In this document: piece by piece, positions 31,318 through 38,919 of the stretch
How positions within the stretch are numbered: the first letter of the stretch is position 1
How the letters are laid out: every line of letters begins with the position of its first letter
Assembly: GCA_027306885.1 (NCBI GenBank)
Contig: DAHUYV010000038.1
Span: forward strand, 1-39,328
Source of the DNA: Candidatus Dormiibacterota bacterium
GTDB taxonomy: Bacteria; Chloroflexota; Dormibacteria; Aeolococcales; Bog-877
Reading direction: 5' to 3'
Length of the DNA: 39,328 nt
Translations under genes and position numbers: made by a program
The notes under the pieces: model-generated
What the model saw: the letters and a program-made list of their open reading frames with translations, nothing else
Database searches by the model: none
Told to the model about the DNA's origin: nothing

Positions 31318-32841
31318 TTGTCCAACCTTGTGCGCTCCCAGCTGACCGCGATCACGCCGAGGATCCGCTGGCTCCGAGTCTCCGCCGTCGGGTTCGGCAC
31401 GGTGGCCGCCACCTCCCCCTTCGTCCTCTACGTGGCCCTGCGCCTGCCCTCTCTCTGGGAGCCGCATTGGTATAGCGACGAGGCCGGGTACGCGACCACC
31501 GCCTGGCTCTCCACCCACGGCCTGGTCCTCTACCAGGGGGTCTGGAACAACAAGCCGCCCCTGCTCTTCTGGATCTACGACCTCGCCCTCTGGGCCTTCG
31601 GGCCCAGCGAGTTCGGCCTCCACCTGCTCTCCATGCTCGCCGGTGTGCTGACACTCCTCGCTCTGGGAGTGGCGCTCCAGGGCCGGGTCCGGGGACGGGG
31701 CCGGGTGGTCCCAATGGTGCTCGCGGCGGTGCTGCTGGGCGTCCCCTTGCTGGGCGGGGACCTGGCCCTGCCCGAGAACTTCCTCATCGCCCCCGAGGCG
31801 TGGGGGATGCTGCTCATCCTGCAGGCGCTGGAGCGGACCGACGGACGCCGGCTGGCGCTGGCTGCGCCGCTGCGGGCCGCGGCCGTGCTGATTCAGCAGA
31901 CCGCCCTGGCCGCGGTGGCCGCGGCCCTCCTGTTGGTCATGCTCCGCTGGGGGCCGGGGCGGGTGCGCTCCGCCGTCGGGCTCCTCTTGCTCACCGCCGC
32001 CGGCGTGGTCGCCGGAGTGGCGCCATACCTCATCTGGGCGACCCCGGCCCGGGTCTGGTTCCTGCTCGTCGCCTCGTACCGGCAGTACACCGTCTCCAGC
32101 CTCCCCATCACCGCAGCGGCGATGCTACCCCGGGCCTTGGCGGGAGCGCTGCTTCTGACCGGCGCCTTCTGGCGCCGCCACGACCCCCCGATCCGGCTCC
32201 TGGCGACGGTCTGGCTGGCGGCCGACCTGCTCTTGTACCTGCTGCCCGCCCGCCCCTACCCCCACTTCCTGCTGCCCTCAGTGGTCCCCGCCTGCCTGGC
32301 CCTGGCCGCCTACTGGCCACTCGCCAGGAGGAGGTGGCCGGGATGGCGCCGGGCGGCCCTGCCGGCCTCCGGGGCGATCTCTGCGGCCGCCTGGCTGGCG
32401 CTGTTAGCCACCAACGCCTCGGGCCTGTTCGGCGGGCTGTTGACCATGGAGTACCTCCCCCTCACGGTGGGACGGGCGACCGGCCTGGTCACCTCCTCCC
32501 AGTACCTCGGAGCCTTCGGGGTCACCGCCCTGGCGGAGGCGCAGGCGGTGGCGTTCCTCGAGGCGCACCATCTCGACGGTGAGAGCGCGATGGTGTGGTC
32601 GGCCGATGCCTGGCCCTACCTCCTCGCCCGGCTGCGGCCGATCCTGCCGACCCCGGCGATCTACATGGACAGTGCCTGGCTGGGGGAGGCGCAACTGATC
32701 GGGCGGGTGCGAACCGGCCGACCTCAGCTGATCCTGATCGCCGGGTACGCCGTCCCAGCCGCCCTCCGCACCATCCTGGACAGCTCGTACCGGGTCATCG
32801 AGCGGGGGGCCGGTGGGGCCAGCCTGTGGATGCGGCGGTGA
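31318..32841 (+). CDS. GT-C membrane glycosyltransferase, PMT_2/ArnT-like
   Basis: A 507-residue polytopic membrane protein. After the first helix the loop reads 'YSDEAGYATTAWLSTHG', the Asp-Glu motif of ArnT/PMT_2-type GT-C enzymes. 'GVWNNKPPLLFWIYDLALW' is the next conserved block (N-K-P-P), as in family 39/83 members that use polyprenyl-phosphate sugars. About eleven hydrophobic segments follow. The last 120 residues may be extracytoplasmic. It should transfer a sugar to lipid or protein at the outer membrane face. The start is uncertain: TTG at 31318 or GTG at 31330, without a clear ribosome-binding site. It is convergent with the CpaE-like gene. Confidence 0.75.
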   Translation: MSNLVRSQLTAITPRIRWLRVSAVGFGTVAATSPFVLYVALRLPSLWEPHWYSDEAGYATTAWLSTHGLVLYQGVWNNKPPLLFWIYDLALWAFGPSEFGLHLLSMLAGVLTLLALGVALQGRVRGRGRVVPMVLAAVLLGVPLLGGDLALPENFLIAPEAWGMLLILQALERTDGRRLALAAPLRAAAVLIQQTALAAVAAALLLVMLRWGPGRVRSAVGLLLLTAAGVVAGVAPYLIWATPARVWFLLVASYRQYTVSSLPITAAAMLPRALAGALLLTGAFWRRHDPPIRLLATVWLAADLLLYLLPARPYPHFLLPSVVPACLALAAYWPLARRRWPGWRRAALPASGAISAAAWLALLATNASGLFGGLLTMEYLPLTVGRATGLVTSSQYLGAFGVTALAEAQAVAFLEAHHLDGESAMVWSADAWPYLLARLRPILPTPAIYMDSAWLGEAQLIGRVRTGRPQLILIAGYAVPAALRTILDSSYRVIERGAGGASLWMRR

Positions 32842-32851
32842 GCCGGTGCGC

Positions 32852-33994
32852 CTAGTGCTTGAGCTTGGTCGCCAGCGGTGGTGAGATCTGGGCGAAGGTT
32901 CCGCGCAGCGACTTCACCCAGCGGTTGCCGGGCTGACGCCAGGCCAGCGGCTCGCCCCCGCTGAGCGACCGCACCCCGTCCAGGCCGGCGTGGGGCACCG
33001 TGAGCACCGGCTGCTCCAGCACCTTGGAGGCCCGCTCGGCGTCCACCTGGTGATACGGCAGGACGCAGTTCAGGAGGACCGACACCCGCTGCCGGGGGAT
33101 CTGCAGCTGGTCACAGATCCGCAGCCAGGCCAGCAGGGCGAAGACCCCGGGGTTGTCGGGAGTGCCCACCAGCACCATGTGCTCGGCGCGCTCCAGCATG
33201 TCGATCCCGCCGTTGTCGAGACGGCCCCCCTGGTCGACCACGACCAGTTCGGCGGGGTGGGTGAGGCGGATTATCATCGCCCCCACCGCGGCCGGAGCCA
33301 CGGAGTCGGCCAGCTCCGGGCGGGCCGGCGCGGGCAGGACCGAGACCCCGCTGGGATGGCGCGGCAGCCGGTCGAAGACTTCCTCCTCCGGGCCTATCGA
33401 GGTCAGCTCCACCCAGGTCGGGGTCTGGGGCGGGAGGTTGAAAGCCAGAAGGGCGCTGCCGAACCGGGGCACGTTGTCCACCAGGGCGACCCGATAGGCG
33501 TCGGCGGCCAGCACCGCGAGGTTGGCCGCGATCATGGTCCGGCCGGTGCCACCGCGAGGCCCGCAGACGACCCAGAGCTCCCCCCTCCCCTTGGCCGGAC
33601 GGTCCGGCGCCGCAGTGGACCGCAGCCGCGCCTTGATGACCTCGGAGAGCGCCTGAGCCGAGGCGTTGCGAGGGACGCGCTCGCTGGCGCCGGCATCCAG
33701 CGCCGCCGCCACCAGCGGCGAGTTGGGGTCGCCCGCCACCAGGATCACCGGGACCGCCGCATGCAGGATGCTCGCCCGGATCTGCCGGATGAGGGGCACC
33801 AGGGCGGGGTCCACCCCGACCACCTCGATCACGATGGCGTCGGCGGGATTCTGTGGCAGGGCGGCGGCGGCGGCCTCGCTGGACTCGAAGCCCACCATCT
33901 CCAGACCGTTCTGCGCCAGCGCCGAGCGCATGACGTCCGAACGAGATGCCTGACGGGAGACCACCAGCACCGGCCGGGTCGGCAGGTCAGCCAT
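32852..33994 (-). CDS. CpaE-like protein: degenerate receiver domain plus MinD/ParA-type ATPase domain
   Basis: A 380-residue protein in two parts. Residues ~8-125 have a response-regulator fold, but the phosphoacceptor position reads Glu ('AIVIEVVG', Glu57) and the lysine after the last strand is Arg ('ERVPRNAS'), so it is probably not phosphorylated. Residues ~138-370 resemble the MinD/ParA ATPase of CpaE. However, the deviant Walker A is 'GPRGGTGRT' (145-153), with Arg at both lysine positions. 'LVDNVPRFGSALLAFNLPPQ' and 'LVVVDQGGRLD' correspond to switch regions. CpaE directs Tad/Flp pilus assembly, but no pilus genes are in the window. The ATG is six bases after TAGACT. Confidence 0.75.
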   Translation of the reverse strand: MADLPTRPVLVVSRQASRSDVMRSALAQNGLEMVGFESSEAAAAALPQNPADAIVIEVVGVDPALVPLIRQIRASILHAAVPVILVAGDPNSPLVAAALDAGASERVPRNASAQALSEVIKARLRSTAAPDRPAKGRGELWVVCGPRGGTGRTMIAANLAVLAADAYRVALVDNVPRFGSALLAFNLPPQTPTWVELTSIGPEEEVFDRLPRHPSGVSVLPAPARPELADSVAPAAVGAMIIRLTHPAELVVVDQGGRLDNGGIDMLERAEHMVLVGTPDNPGVFALLAWLRICDQLQIPRQRVSVLLNCVLPYHQVDAERASKVLEQPVLTVPHAGLDGVRSLSGGEPLAWRQPGNRWVKSLRGTFAQISPPLATKLKH

Positions 33995-34000
33995 GCAGCA

Positions 34001-34006
34001 AGTCTA
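34001..34006 (-). promoter_or_regulatory. -10 box of the CpaE-like gene
   Basis: TAGACT on the minus strand ends exactly six bases before the ATG at 33994, the clearest leaderless arrangement in the window. Confidence 0.55.
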
Positions 34007-34027
34007 TTGCCTTCGCTGACCCCGGAT

Positions 34028-34043
34028 GGGCGGGCGGGCGGGG
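34028..34043 (+). other. G-quadruplex motif downstream of rplS
   Basis: GGGCGGGCGGGCGGGG: four G-runs with single-base loops on the plus strand, which is the template for the leftward rplS transcript. It lies just after the rplS stop. Confidence 0.55.
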
Positions 34044-34050
34044 CGGCGGC

Positions 34051-34509
34051 TCACTTCGCCGGCGAGCGTCGGGGCCGCAGGCTGCGCCGCCGAGCCGGGG
34101 CCGCCACCTCGGGCTCAGACTCAATTGTGGCCGCCGCTGCCGGCTCGGCGGCCACCCGGGCCGGTGTCTCGCGCCGCTCCCGGATGCGCGCCTGCTTGCC
34201 CACCTTGCCGCGCAGGTAGTAGAGCTTGGCCCGGTGCACCACCCCGTGGCGCACCACCTCGATCTTGGCGAGTCGCGGGGAGTGGACAAGGAAGGTGCGC
34301 TCCACCCCCACGCCGTGGGCGGTGCGCCGGACGGTCACCGAGCGCCGGACCCCACCGCTGTGCAGGGCGATCACCACCCCCTCGAAGACCTGAACCCGCT
34401 CGCGGGTGCCCTCGACGACCTTGGCGTGGACCCGGACCGTGTCCCCGGGGCGCAGCTCCGGAACGTCGTCGCGAAGCTGCTCCTCCTCCAGGAGATCGAT
34501 GATGTTCAC
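34051..34509 (-). CDS. rplS: 50S ribosomal protein L19
   Basis: L19 sits at the 30S-50S interface. '[20 protein letters not shown]' and '[16 protein letters not shown]' begin the family pattern, and '[19 protein letters not shown]' and '[19 protein letters not shown]' complete it. The 152-residue product carries about 35 extra C-terminal residues that are first Ala/Glu-rich and then strongly basic. The GTG start has GGAGG six bases upstream and overlaps the trmD stop as GTGA. It is the last gene of the ylxM-ffh-rpsP operon. A G-quadruplex motif follows the stop. Confidence 0.97.
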   Translation of the reverse strand: MNIIDLLEEEQLRDDVPELRPGDTVRVHAKVVEGTRERVQVFEGVVIALHSGGVRRSVTVRRTAHGVGVERTFLVHSPRLAKIEVVRHGVVHRAKLYYLRGKVGKQARIRERRETPARVAAEPAAAATIESEPEVAAPARRRSLRPRRSPAK

Positions 34510-35264
34510 CGCCTACCTCCAGCTTCCGGGCCGCCCACCGAGGCACCCGGTCTCACGTCCAGGGTTGAGGCCGCCCCACTCCGTCCGGACAGCAGATCCG
34601 GACGCAACTGGCGGGCCCGCTCCAGCGCCGCCTCGCGCCGCCACGTGGCGATCTTCGCGTGGTCGCCGCTGCGAAGCACTGATGGTACCGAAAGTCCCTC
34701 GAAGACCGCCGGCCGCGTGTACTGGGGATACTCCGGAAGTCCGGCGGCGAAGCTCTCCTCGAGACTGGAAGTGGGATCGCCCAGGGTCCCCGGCAGCTGT
34801 CGGGCCACGGCCTCCACCAGCACCATCGCCGCCAGCTCGCCACCGGCGAGGACGAAGTCGCCCACCGAGACCTCCTCCAGGCCGAGCCCAGTCGTCACCC
34901 GTTCGTCAACCCCCTCGTACCTGCCGCATACCAGGAGCAGCCTCGGCGCTTCCGCCAACTCCTCAACCAGGAGCTGACTCAGGCGCCGGCCGGGGGCGGA
35001 CATGAGGAGGGAGCGCGGCTCCGCCGTCCCCTCGAGCCCGCGCAGCTCGCGGATCGCGGCGAAGAGGGGCTCGGGGCGCAGGACCATCCCCGGCCCGCCC
35101 CCGAAGGGGATGTCGTCCACCTGGCGGCGGACTCCCAGCCCCCAGCGCCGCAGATCGTGGGCCTCCAGCTCAATGACGCCCGCCGTCAGGGCACGCCCCA
35201 CCACCCCCACCGCCAGCGGTCCAGGGAAGACCTCGGGAAAGAGGGTGAGCACGTCAACCCGCAT
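34506..35264 (-). CDS. trmD: tRNA (guanine-N1)-methyltransferase
   Basis: TrmD methylates G37 next to the anticodon, using SAM, to prevent +1 frameshifting. It has the trefoil-knot SPOUT fold: '[10 protein letters not shown]' at the N-terminus, '[18 protein letters not shown]', '[15 protein letters not shown]' and '[16 protein letters not shown]' (SAM knot), and '[15 protein letters not shown]', which contacts tRNA. The product has 252 residues, with about 20 more than needed at the C-terminus. The ATG at 35264 lies inside the last bases of rimM (11-base overlap), and the stop overlaps rplS. Confidence 0.97.
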   Translation of the reverse strand: MRVDVLTLFPEVFPGPLAVGVVGRALTAGVIELEAHDLRRWGLGVRRQVDDIPFGGGPGMVLRPEPLFAAIRELRGLEGTAEPRSLLMSAPGRRLSQLLVEELAEAPRLLLVCGRYEGVDERVTTGLGLEEVSVGDFVLAGGELAAMVLVEAVARQLPGTLGDPTSSLEESFAAGLPEYPQYTRPAVFEGLSVPSVLRSGDHAKIATWRREAALERARQLRPDLLSGRSGAASTLDVRPGASVGGPEAGGRR

Positions 35265-35769
35265 CCGCCCACGCCTCCAGGAACCGGCTGGCCACCCGCA
35301 TGCGGCCGGAGCTGAGATCGATCTCCAGCACCGCGGCCCGCACCGCCGGCACCGCCACGTCGCCGTGGTCGGTCCGGACCAGGTAGATGTCGTTGGCGGG
35401 ATAGGCCTCCACCTCCACCAGCTCGCCCCTCTGGGCTCCGGTCTCGTCCTCGACCTTCAGCCCAACCAGTTGGAAGTGGAAGTACTCCCCAGGCGGCAGC
35501 GGCCGGGCGCGCTCCAGCGGCACCTCGAGGTACTCCCCGACCAGCCGCTCCGCCCCCATCCGGTCCTCCACCTCACCCAGCCGACAGAGAAGATGACGCC
35601 CGGCCCGGCGGCTCGCCTTCACCTCCAGCTCGCGGCCCGCCACCACCACCAGGGACCCCGGGGGCAGCCGCTCCGGGTCACCGCCGAGCAGCTCCAGCGC
35701 CAGCTCGCCCTCCAGCCCGTGGGCCCGGGCCACCCTGGCCACCCGGACCCGCTGGGGAGCCTCGGTCAA
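35254..35769 (-). CDS. rimM: 16S rRNA processing protein RimM
   Basis: RimM helps mature the 30S head by binding S19. The 171-residue product has the N-terminal RimM barrel ('VRVARVARAHGLEGELALEL', 'GRHLLCRLGEVEDRMGAERL') and the C-terminal PRC barrel ('YFHFQLVGLKVEDE', 'NDIYLVRTDHGDVAVPAV', 'VLEIDL'). The TTG start at 35769 makes a TTGA overlap with the KH-protein stop, and the end overlaps trmD. The sequence is somewhat divergent in the first domain, where the usual G-x-G-E is 'EGEL'. Confidence 0.93.
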   Translation of the reverse strand: MTEAPQRVRVARVARAHGLEGELALELLGGDPERLPPGSLVVVAGRELEVKASRRAGRHLLCRLGEVEDRMGAERLVGEYLEVPLERARPLPPGEYFHFQLVGLKVEDETGAQRGELVEVEAYPANDIYLVRTDHGDVAVPAVRAAVLEIDLSSGRMRVASRFLEAWADAG

Positions 35770-36005
35770 TCCTCCACCTCCACCTGGACCCGATCGCGGT
35801 CCCGAAGCGAAGCGGCCCGGACCACCATGCGGATGGCGTCGACATGTCGGCCTTGGCGGCCGATCACCCGACCCAGGTCCTCGGGAGCGGTGCGCACCCG
35901 GACCAGGTAGTGGTGCCCATCCCCCTCCACCTCCACCCTCACGTCCTCCGGCCGGCTGACGATCTGACGGATGATGTGGGTCACCAGCTCCCCGTAGTCG
36001 GCCAC
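35766..36005 (-). CDS. khpA: KH-domain RNA-binding protein KhpA (YlqC)
   Basis: A 79-residue single KH domain. 'YGELVTHIIRQIVSRPEDVRV' starts it and 'EDLGRVIGRQGRHVDAIRMVV' contains the GxxG-type RNA-binding loop ('IGRQGR'). KhpA binds structured RNA and, with KhpB, affects cell division and length in Gram-positives. The track ORF (194 aa) reads backwards through rpsP in another frame. The GTG at 36005 lies four bases after the rpsP stop, with GGAG directly before it. It is normally encoded between rpsP and rimM, as here. Confidence 0.94.
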   Translation of the reverse strand: MADYGELVTHIIRQIVSRPEDVRVEVEGDGHHYLVRVRTAPEDLGRVIGRQGRHVDAIRMVVRAASLRDRDRVQVEVED

Positions 36006-36009
36006 CTCC

Positions 36010-36438
36010 TCAGGCCCCCGGTTCGGGCTCGCCTTCCACGGCGGCCCCGCTGGCGTCCTCGGCCTCAGCGGCCGCCTCCGGCTCCGCGGTCTGGGCTTCC
36101 GCCTCGATCGGCTCGGCCGCGGTTGCCGCCGGCTCTGCCGCGCCGGCCGCCTCCGCCGCGGGGACCTCGCCGGCTCGCGGCCGCCGGGGACGCGCCTCGA
36201 GCATGCCCTGGCGCTCCAGCAGCTCCCGCACCGCGTCGGAGGGGCGAGCGCCGGTGGCCATCCAGTGGCGGATCCGCTCGTCCTCCAGGTGGACGACGGC
36301 GGGCTCGCGCAGCGGGTCGTAGTACCCGACCAGCTCGATGAAGCGGCCATCCCGGGGGGAGCGTGCGTCCGCCACCACCACCCGGTAGAAGGGCCGCTTC
36401 TTGGCCCCCATTCGCTTCAGCCGGATCTTCACTGCCAT
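36010..36438 (-). CDS. rpsP: 30S ribosomal protein S16
   Basis: S16 is a 30S assembly protein. '[20 protein letters not shown]' at the N-terminus and 'ELVGYYDPL' with '[17 protein letters not shown]' complete the ~85-residue core. The rest, to residue 142, is an Ala/Glu-rich acidic tail containing '[20 protein letters not shown]' and similar repeats. That is unusual for a protein that binds rRNA. The ATG at 36438 has AGGAGG nine bases upstream. It follows ffh by 24 bases. Confidence 0.97.
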   Translation of the reverse strand: MAVKIRLKRMGAKKRPFYRVVVADARSPRDGRFIELVGYYDPLREPAVVHLEDERIRHWMATGARPSDAVRELLERQGMLEARPRRPRAGEVPAAEAAGAAEPAATAAEPIEAEAQTAEPEAAAEAEDASGAAVEGEPEPGA

Positions 36439-36462
36439 CTCGCGATACCTCCTGGTGCCACC

Positions 36463-37830
36463 TCAACCCCGCAGCAGGGGCAACCCGCCGCGGGGACTCT
36501 TGAGCAATTCCTGGGCGAGGCGCCGCCGGCCCCCGGTCCCAGAGAGGCTCTTCATCATCACCCGCATCTGTTCGAAGCCTTTGATCAGCCGCGACACCTC
36601 GGCCGGAGTGGTCCCGCTGCCCCGGGCGATCCGCCGCCGGCGCGAGCTGTCCACCAGCTCCGGGCGGCGCCGCTCCTCAGGGGTCATGGAGAGAACGATG
36701 GCCTCCAGGTGGTGCAGCTGGCGCTCGTCGGGGAGGGCCGAACCCTGCGCCTTGATCAGGTCGCGGCCGCCGGGCATCAGGCCGAGGATCGATTCCAGCG
36801 GCCCCAGGCGACGGAGCTGCCGGAGCTGGGTCACGAAGTCGTCCAGGGTCAGCCGGCCCTCACGCATCCGCTCCTGGGCGGACTCGGCCTCCTCCTGGCT
36901 GATCTGCTCCTGGCTCCTCTCGATGAGGGTGAGCACGTCCCCCATCCCCAGGATCCGCCGGGCCATGCGCTCGGGGTGGAACGGCTCCAGATCCCGCGGT
37001 CGCTCGCCCACCCCGCAGTACCAGACCTTGAGGCCGATGGCCGCTCGCATCGAGAGGGCGGCGCCTCCCCGGGCATCGCCGTCGAGCTTGGTGAGAACGA
37101 TGCCGTCAACCCCGACCTGGTCCTTGAAGGCGCCCGCCACCCGGACCGCCTCCTGGCCGGTCATGGCATCCACCACCAGGAGCGAGTGCTGCACCGGCAC
37201 CGCGCCCCGGAGCGCCTGGAGCTCGTCCATCAGCGGCTGGTCGAGATGGAGGCGACCGGCGGTGTCCACCACGACCACGTCGGCCCCCTGGCGCCGGGCG
37301 GTGGCGAGCGCCTGGGCCACCCCCCGGCCCAGCCCGTGGCTGCCGTCCGGCACCAGCATCGGGATCTGCTGCTCGTCGGCCATGGTGCGCAGCTGCTCCA
37401 CGGCGGCGGGACGGCGCAGGTCGGCGGCGATGAGAACCGGACGGTGGCCATCCGCCCGGACCAGCAGGGCGAGCTTCACCGCCGTTGTGGTCTTGCCCGC
37501 GCCCTGCAGCCCCAAGAGGAGGATCGTCGTGGGCGGCTCCGGGTTGTAGGTGATCCCCGAGTCCTCCCCACCCAGCAGCTCGACCAGCTCGCCGAAGACG
37601 ATCTTGATCACCTGCTGGCCGGGGGTGAGGCTCTCCAGGACGTCGGAGCCCACCGCCCTGGTGCGCACCCGATCGACGAACTCCCGGGCGACCTTGTAGT
37701 TGACGTCAGCCTCGAGCAGCGCCAGTCGCACCTCCCGGAGCCCCGCCTCCACGTCCTCAGGGTTCAACCGTCCCTTGGCGGTGAGGTGCTTGAAGGCCAG
37801 CCCCAGCTTGTCGGTGAGGGTGTCGAACAT
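36463..37830 (-). CDS. ffh: Signal recognition particle protein Ffh
   Basis: Ffh (SRP54) binds signal sequences and SRP RNA and, with FtsY, delivers ribosomes to the membrane. The N domain ('LREVRLALLEADVNYKVARE'), G domain ('LLLGLQGAGKTTT' at 105-117, 'VVDTAGRLHLD', 'LTKLDGDARGGAAL') and M domain ('RRIARGSGTTPAEVSRLIKG') are all present in 455 residues. The methionine-rich tail is short and ends 'RGGLPLLRG'. The ATG forms a TGATG junction with ylxM. ftsY lies a little upstream on the same strand, so both halves of the targeting system are encoded together. Confidence 0.98.
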   Translation of the reverse strand: MFDTLTDKLGLAFKHLTAKGRLNPEDVEAGLREVRLALLEADVNYKVAREFVDRVRTRAVGSDVLESLTPGQQVIKIVFGELVELLGGEDSGITYNPEPPTTILLLGLQGAGKTTTAVKLALLVRADGHRPVLIAADLRRPAAVEQLRTMADEQQIPMLVPDGSHGLGRGVAQALATARRQGADVVVVDTAGRLHLDQPLMDELQALRGAVPVQHSLLVVDAMTGQEAVRVAGAFKDQVGVDGIVLTKLDGDARGGAALSMRAAIGLKVWYCGVGERPRDLEPFHPERMARRILGMGDVLTLIERSQEQISQEEAESAQERMREGRLTLDDFVTQLRQLRRLGPLESILGLMPGGRDLIKAQGSALPDERQLHHLEAIVLSMTPEERRRPELVDSSRRRRIARGSGTTPAEVSRLIKGFEQMRVMMKSLSGTGGRRRLAQELLKSPRGGLPLLRG

Positions 37831-38147
37831 CAGGGTCGGGCGGCCCCCCGCTCCAGGCTGGCGAGCCGCTCCTCCAGCTCCTCACTGTGCCGCTCGGCCG
37901 CCTCCAGCTGGCGGCACAAGCCGACCTGCTGCTCCATGGTCTCCATCTTGCGCAGCCCGCGCCGCAGCAGGTCGTGGGCGGCGGCCCGGGACACCGCCAG
38001 GGACTGGGCCAGCTCGCTCACCGACCAGTCCTCCTCCAGGTGCAGCCGGAGCGCTTCCCGCTGGCGCTCGGTGAGGGCCGCCCCGTAGGCATCGAGCAGC
38101 CGGAGGCGGCTGATTCGAGAGCGAGCCAAATCTGCTGTCAAGTTCAA
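37830..38147 (-). CDS. ylxM: YlxM/p13-like helix-turn-helix protein (UPF0122)
   Basis: A 105-residue protein of the YlxM family, which is encoded upstream of ffh in many Gram-positives and modulates SRP GTPase activity or expression. 'LLDAYGAALTERQREALRLH' and 'DWSVSELAQSLAVSRAAAHD' form the sigma-70 region-4-like helix-turn-helix; a coiled-coil tail ('CRQLEAAERHSEELEERLAS') follows. The start is the TTG at 38147, nine bases after a TATGGT -10 box. It is the first gene of the ffh-rplS operon. Confidence 0.9.
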   Translation of the reverse strand: MNLTADLARSRISRLRLLDAYGAALTERQREALRLHLEEDWSVSELAQSLAVSRAAAHDLLRRGLRKMETMEQQVGLCRQLEAAERHSEELEERLASLERGAARP

Positions 38148-38156
38148 GGCCTTGAC

Positions 38157-38162
38157 ACCATA
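38157..38162 (-). promoter_or_regulatory. -10 box of the ylxM-ffh-rplS operon
   Basis: TATGGT on the minus strand ends nine bases before the ylxM TTG, downstream (in the direction of transcription) of the hairpin that follows the GNAT gene. Confidence 0.48.
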
Positions 38163-38185
38163 CCGCCTGGCCCGAGCCGCCGCAA

Positions 38186-38213
38186 GCGGGAGCGCGGTCC
38201 TCCCCGCTCCCGC
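38186..38213 (-). terminator. Hairpin terminator after the GNAT gene
   Basis: GCGGGAGCG and CGCTCCCGC form a perfect nine-pair stem with a ten-base loop, beginning 19 bases after the GNAT stop and before the ylxM promoter. Only two T's follow on the minus strand. Placement makes a terminator likely. Confidence 0.5.
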
Positions 38214-38232
38214 CGGACGCCGGCGACCGAGC

Positions 38233-38835
38233 TCAGCCGGCCACTTTCCGATCCGGCCAGCGCCGGCGGGTCACCCGGTAGAGGACGTGGTGGGAAAGGC
38301 GGCTCCCGGGGAGCGGCCTCGGGTGCTCGAAGTCACCCTTCGGGCCCCGGGTCATCCCCAGCCGCCTCATGACCGCGATGGAGCGCTCGTTGCCAGGGCT
38401 GGTGAAGGAGACGAGCTCGGGCAGCCCCAGCGCCACGAAGCCAAAATCGAGGGCGGCGCGGGCCGCCTCGGTGGCGCACCCCTGGCCCAGGCGGAGCGCG
38501 CCAGCCGCCAGCCGACCTCCACCGCCGGGGTGAAGGGAGCCTCGACCCCGGGGAATCGACAGGCCGGTGAATCCTATGAACTCCCCGCTCCCGATCACCT
38601 CGACGGCCCAGAGCCCAAGGCCGTCCTTTGAGAAGCCGGCCTCGATCCGATCGACGAGGGCGCCGATCTCCTCCCTGCTCATGAGAGCGGGGAAATGGGC
38701 CATGACCTCACGATCGGCGTTCAGCGTCGCGAAGGGGGCCCGGTCCTGCGGGCGGAAGCGGCGCAGCCGCAGCCGGTCGGTAGCGAGGAGGGCGGCGGCG
38801 CTGTTCTGCCCTCGGCCCACCTTCGGCGTCGCCAA
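38233..38835 (-). CDS. GNAT acetyltransferase (RimJ/RimL type) with an internal frame-shifted segment
   Basis: A 200-residue RimJ/RimL-like GNAT. 'TDRLRLRRFRPQDRAPFATL' and 'GEFIGFTGLSIP' open it, and 'CATEAARAALDFGFVALGLP' and 'NERSIAVMRRLGMTR' close it as expected. The stretch between, 'RGRGSLHPGGGGRLAAGALR', does not belong to the family. Read one frame over, the same DNA gives 'VEAPFTPAVEVGWRLARSAW', the normal family sequence. An extra base near CCCCGGGG (38546-38553) and a missing base near 38483-38489 would explain it. Either two sequencing errors or two real compensating indels are present. The start is the TTG at 38835. Not annotated as a pseudogene because the frame is restored. Confidence 0.72.
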   Translation of the reverse strand: MATPKVGRGQNSAAALLATDRLRLRRFRPQDRAPFATLNADREVMAHFPALMSREEIGALVDRIEAGFSKDGLGLWAVEVIGSGEFIGFTGLSIPRGRGSLHPGGGGRLAAGALRLGQGCATEAARAALDFGFVALGLPELVSFTSPGNERSIAVMRRLGMTRGPKGDFEHPRPLPGSRLSHHVLYRVTRRRWPDRKVAG

Positions 38836-38919
38836 CTCCCCCGCCCACCGGAGGCGGCCGCCTCCCGGTCCTCCTGCAAGGCGGGATGATGCCGGCGCTC
38901 CGGGCCTCCCCGAGGGAAC

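Noticed and set aside
36265-38088. 607-aa plus-strand ORF opposite ffh
   Set aside because: Shadow of ffh and rpsP; no domain, and it crosses several real genes.
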